A DNA stretch of 8,444 nt from Candidatus Anderseniibacteriota bacterium (lineage in GTDB: Bacteria > Patescibacteriota > Andersenbacteria > UBA10190). Numbering within the stretch: position 1 is the first letter of the stretch; each line of letters opens with the position of its first letter. Below are positions 5,383-8,444 of the stretch, in pieces. Position numbers and translations under genes: made by a program. The notes under the pieces are model-generated. The model was given only the letters and a program-made list of their open reading frames with translations, ran no database searches and was not told the origin of the DNA. Where the stretch lies: assembly GCA_003229735.1 (NCBI GenBank), contig QIFI01000059.1, positions 1 through 8,444 of the forward strand. The letters are read 5' to 3'.

Positions 5383-5420
5383 AATTATTTTTTAATATGC
5401 TTAATATTTAATAACCCTTC

Positions 5421-6641
5421 CTACTTAATACTCCCATAAAACTCCGCGTATTGCCCAGCTATCTTCTCCTCTCCTAAATTATCTTCTATCCAGCGTCGAG
5501 CCGCTTCGCCCATCTCCCGCCGGTCAATATCCTTCATAGCCAAAGCCCTGCCCAGCACCTCTTCCAAAGACTTTTTATTACCAGCCTTAAACAACCATCC
5601 GGTCTGTCCATCCTTGATTGTCTCCCCTGGCCCACCACTGTTTGCCGCTACTACTATTTTCCCTCTAGCCATAGCCTCCACCACTGTTCTCCCAAATGGC
5701 TCTGACCATATATGGGAAGAAACCACCACTTCCGCCTCATCATAAATGGGCATAATCCGATCCCAGTCCACCCGTCCGGCAAATTTCACCCGATACTGCA
5801 TACCTTCCTTGTTTACCATAGCTTCATATGTCTCTCTCTGCGCCCCTTCGCCCACTATTTTCAACTGGGCGTGCGGAAACTTACCAATAATCTCTTTCCA
5901 TGCATTCAACAACAATCCCACTCCCTTATATTCCTCTACTCTTCCCACATACAACACCTGTCCATCAATACTTTTTTTAAATCTTTCTCGTAAGTAACTA
6001 TCCGGCACCGGATTATAAATAACCCGGGTGTTAATCCCGCTTAAATCCTGTTGTCCCTTAATCTCATCCAATTGAGCCCGCGAAATATAAATATGATTTC
6101 TGATCTTTCTAAATGAAGATTTACGATACTTAATATTATATCGATACTGCCACATTCTAAATGGCCGCCGCCACACCGATGCTTCTTTTATTCTGGTTGT
6201 CTGACGTAAATCCCCCATCGTGCAATGACACTTTCTTCCGTCTTCTAAAATATTATGCGTCGTCCCGCACACCTGCGCGTAATCCCTAACGGTTACCACC
6301 GCATTATCTAGCTCCATCTCCGACAACACTTGCGCCGATCTGAAATCATGGGCGTGCGCCACGTCAAATCCATCCAATTTCTCCATATAGCCCGTCAATT
6401 TCCTGGCCTGCCTTCGGGCATACCGCCTCTCCCATAAAGGCTTAGCCGTCAATGACACCTGCCGATATAAAACTCTCACCCCTTCGTATTCCTCGTCCCG
6501 ATCCTCACTCCCTTCCGTAATCACCCTCACTTCATGCCCTAAACCGATCAATCCCCTGGCAATCAAGTGGGTTGATAATTCTCCCCCTCCTTTTGCTCGA
6601 GGCGGATACAGCCCCGATATAAATAATATCTTCATGGCCAT
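5421..6641 (-). CDS. GT4 glycosyltransferase with central cysteine cluster
   Basis: A retaining, GT-B fold enzyme that adds a sugar from a nucleotide-sugar donor to a lipid-linked glycan at the cytoplasmic membrane face. The N-terminal domain begins MKILFISGLYPPRAKGGGE, including the glycine-rich acceptor loop. The C-terminal domain carries VLYVGRVEEYKG (about 229-240), the E-x7-E donor motif at Glu314 and Glu322 (S-E-P-F-G-R-T-V-V-E-A-M) and a G-G-P-G-E loop. Cys125, Cys138 and Cys140 fall in an insertion after the HAHDF strand, as in a subset of exopolysaccharide GT4 enzymes; these might bind metal. The ATG overlaps the upstream gene's stop by one base (TAATG), indicating translational coupling; a second ATG two codons in (6633-6635) is the alternative. 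At 406 residues it is full length. Confidence 0.9.
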   Translation of the reverse strand: MAMKILFISGLYPPRAKGGGELSTHLIARGLIGLGHEVRVITEGSEDRDEEYEGVRVLYRQVSLTAKPLWERRYARRQARKLTGYMEKLDGFDVAHAHDFRSAQVLSEMELDNAVVTVRDYAQVCGTTHNILEDGRKCHCTMGDLRQTTRIKEASVWRRPFRMWQYRYNIKYRKSSFRKIRNHIYISRAQLDEIKGQQDLSGINTRVIYNPVPDSYLRERFKKSIDGQVLYVGRVEEYKGVGLLLNAWKEIIGKFPHAQLKIVGEGAQRETYEAMVNKEGMQYRVKFAGRVDWDRIMPIYDEAEVVVSSHIWSEPFGRTVVEAMARGKIVVAANSGGPGETIKDGQTGWLFKAGNKKSLEEVLGRALAMKDIDRREMGEAARRWIEDNLGEEKIAGQYAEFYGSIK

Positions 6642-7789
6642 TATATCAGCATTTTATTATACACCTGAACCAACTTCTCCCCACTTTTCTCCCAGGAAAA
6701 CTCCTCCGCTCTCCTCCTCCCTGCCTCCACAATTTCAGTCACTTCACTATCACTCTCCCACACTTTAATCACCGCTCCCGCCATGCCCTCCACATCATCT
6801 GGATCATATATAAACCCGCCCTTTTCTCCGTATTTGCCATTATCCCCCATTACTTCCGGCAGTGCCGCCGCGTCCGTCGTAATCACCGGTGTCCCCGCCG
6901 CCATCGCCTCCAGCGGCGGCAGACCAAACCCCTCATACCGAGAAGGAAATATCAACGCCTCACTCAAATTATACAGCTCATTCAATTGCTCTGATGATAT
7001 ATCCTTTATAAACCTGACCTTATCCCGCGCTCCATGTTTATCAATTGTCTTCAACATTCTCTCCCGCCCGGATAAAATTCCCGCGCCCCCCACTTTAATC
7101 AAAACCGTATCCGGATATTTCTCCACCACTCTGGCCAATACTTCAATCACTGCCTCCACATTCTTTCGGGGATGCTCGGAACCTACATAAAGTAATATCT
7201 TTGTCTTCTCCTCAATCTTCAATTTTCGCCGCCATTCCAAACCGACCACTGTCTCACTAAATTCGGTTATCGGATAAAACATCTCCCTATCCACTCCATT
7301 ATATATCACTTCAATCTTATCCCGCTCCAGCCCATAAAAATCCGCCGTTTCATCCGCCGTAAACTCCGATACACATATAATCTGGCTCGCCTCCATAATT
7401 CCCCCATACAGATACTTATTCAACCATGCCGCCCGCTTATCTTGCGGTTCTTTCACCTCAATAATGTCATGTACCGTCACTATTGATCTGGCAAATCTCT
7501 TGGCCGCCAAACTCAATGATTGATTAGTAGCATGAACTAAATCATATTCCGGCTTGATTCGTCTAATCAACCGAGCCCAATTAACACTCTTACTGCCTAA
7601 CACTCCCGGCCACCTCCTGATCAAAACTTGTTCATGCCCACCCTTAATCAACATCTTACCCTCCTCACCATTAATCACTATCTCATCCATACTTTCCGGA
7701 TATTTTTCACCCAGAACTTTCCTCATCTGCCCGGCTCGATTTCCTACTCCTCCTCTGACCGTCGCGTTTGTAATATATCCAATTTTCAT
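6641..7789 (-). CDS. GT4 glycosyltransferase
   Basis: A second full-length (382 aa) GT-B, retaining glycosyltransferase acting on a nucleotide-sugar donor. Visible features are the N-terminal strand MKIGYITNATVRGGVG, a T-V-H-D strand end (105-108), the linker N-G-V-D-R-E-M-F (164-171), ILLYVGSEHPRKN (198-210) and the E-x7-E motif at Glu286 and Glu294 (Y-E-G-F-G-L-P-P-L-E-A-M) followed by GTPVITTD and ALPEV. It resembles its upstream neighbour more than its downstream one: both share the DREMF linker and the P-P-x-E-A-M-A-x-G-T-P-V-I block, so the two may be tandem paralogues. The ATG overlaps the upstream stop by four bases (ATGA) and its own TAA overlaps the next start by one, so three GT4 genes are probably translated as a coupled unit. 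Confidence 0.9.
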   Translation of the reverse strand: MKIGYITNATVRGGVGNRAGQMRKVLGEKYPESMDEIVINGEEGKMLIKGGHEQVLIRRWPGVLGSKSVNWARLIRRIKPEYDLVHATNQSLSLAAKRFARSIVTVHDIIEVKEPQDKRAAWLNKYLYGGIMEASQIICVSEFTADETADFYGLERDKIEVIYNGVDREMFYPITEFSETVVGLEWRRKLKIEEKTKILLYVGSEHPRKNVEAVIEVLARVVEKYPDTVLIKVGGAGILSGRERMLKTIDKHGARDKVRFIKDISSEQLNELYNLSEALIFPSRYEGFGLPPLEAMAAGTPVITTDAAALPEVMGDNGKYGEKGGFIYDPDDVEGMAGAVIKVWESDSEVTEIVEAGRRRAEEFSWEKSGEKLVQVYNKMLI

Positions 7790-8444
7790 ATGATTTTTTT
7801 GTACACCTTAATAGTATCCCTCGCCACCGCCTCCCAATTAAACTCTTTTACCCGCTCCAGCCCCATAACTCTTAGGCGGCGACGCTCCTCATCATTACTC
7901 AACATGTTCAACATAGCCTGGCTTAATTTAGATTCAAACCCTTCATCTACCTCTCTCATAGCCACCTCTTCCTCATCAAATTTCACCACCACGCCTGCCT
8001 CTCCCACCACTTCCGGCAAAGACCCTCCATCACTCACTATCACCGGCGTTCCGCAAGCCATCGCTTCCTGCGGTGGAAATCCCCATCCTTCATATATAGA
8101 AGGCCACGCAAATAGTTCCGCTCCACTATACAGACCGGGCAAATCGGCCCCCTCCACAAAATCAAGAAATTTTACTCTCTTCCCCGCCTTATTTTCAGCC
8201 GCCGTTATTTTTACCTGATCATCCTTTAAAGCAGGTTTGCCCGCCACCACCAACTCATGCGGCACTTGCTTCTTAATCGCCGAAAATGCCCTAATTAATC
8301 CTGATACATTTTTTCTTAGATCACGCGTCCCCACAAACAATATATATTTTTCACCCAAACCATATTTTTGCTTTACTCGCTCCACTTCATTCACCCCTCG
8401 CGGTTTAAACATCTCCCTATCAATTGCCATCTTAGTCACCGTCA
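7786..8444 (-). CDS. GT4 glycosyltransferase, C-terminal part (5' end beyond window)
   Basis: Only the donor-binding C-terminal domain is inside the window. The frame is open through the right edge. A GTG at 8437-8439 is not a credible start because the visible protein begins in the inter-domain linker (V-T-K-M-A-I-D-R-E-M-F-K-P), about 170-190 residues into a normal GT4. Motifs, counted from that GTG, are YILFVGTRDLRKN (32-44), ELVVAGKPAL (62-71) and E-x7-E at Glu117 and Glu125 (Y-E-G-W-G-F-P-P-Q-E-A-M), then GTPVIVSDGGSLPEVVGEAG. The TGA overlaps the next gene's ATG (ATGA). It is the most upstream visible member of the minus-strand operon, whose promoter must lie to the right of the window. 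Confidence 0.88.
   Translation of the reverse strand, partial: TVTKMAIDREMFKPRGVNEVERVKQKYGLGEKYILFVGTRDLRKNVSGLIRAFSAIKKQVPHELVVAGKPALKDDQVKITAAENKAGKRVKFLDFVEGADLPGLYSGAELFAWPSIYEGWGFPPQEAMACGTPVIVSDGGSLPEVVGEAGVVVKFDEEEVAMREVDEGFESKLSQAMLNMLSNDEERRRLRVMGLERVKEFNWEAVARDTIKVYKKII

Noticed and set aside
4718..5395. Long + strand ORF opposite the methyltransferase, and similar + strand ORFs opposite the GT4 genes (5712-5997, 6783-7190, 7554-8218) and the minus-strand ORF 1276-1581
   Set aside because: These are antisense shadows of well-supported genes; the translations are low-complexity and show no family motifs.

Overview
The window reads as a bacterial cell-surface polysaccharide locus interrupted by a small mobile-element neighbourhood. 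Moderate GC, a general lack of clear Shine-Dalgarno sites, tight GT4 gene packing and a secreted protein with DUF4214-like repeats would fit a Candidate Phyla Radiation (Patescibacteria) genome, but no marker gene proves this. TGA is used as a stop codon (gt9 and the right-most GT4 gene), so the standard bacterial code fits and the TGA-glycine code does not.

Left region, 1-1004: the 3' part of a GT9 (heptosyltransferase-family) gene on the + strand, cut by the window edge. Its last codons and stop lie inside a palindromic repeat.

Mobile region, about 984-2897: five copies of a 19-23 bp hairpin (arms ATTCAAACA / TGTTTGAAT, 5-nt loop). One inverted pair brackets a complete Y1/HUH REP-associated tyrosine transposase (RAYT-like, 2099-2843). 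A second pair brackets 95 bp (984-1078) that joins the extreme 3' and 5' ends of the same element, so it looks like an internally deleted, MITE-like derivative. Between them, with its own strong promoter, sits a gene for a secreted two-repeat protein. The interval is bounded by a 46-bp direct repeat: the real gt9 3' end (959-1004) and a decayed copy of it (2851-2896) in which two CAA codons have become TAA.

Junk and junction region, 2898-3280: a 47-codon single-helix membrane ORF of reversed strand composition, a further hydrophobic stretch in the same frame, and a T-arm/acceptor fragment of a tRNA without its 5' body.

Right region, 3281-8444: minus-strand surface-glycan genes read from the right edge: GT4 (partial), GT4, GT4, a SAM methyltransferase, then, after a GC-rich hairpin-filled 188-209 bp gap, a polysaccharide deacetylase. 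The first three overlap by 1-4 nt and are probably translationally coupled. Together with the GT9 gene they would build and modify a cell-surface or exported glycan; no substrate can be named from sequence.

The + strand is strongly C-over-G in both the + strand gt9 and the minus-strand operon, which suggests replication-strand skew. The mobile interval is much less skewed, and the small membrane ORF is reversed.
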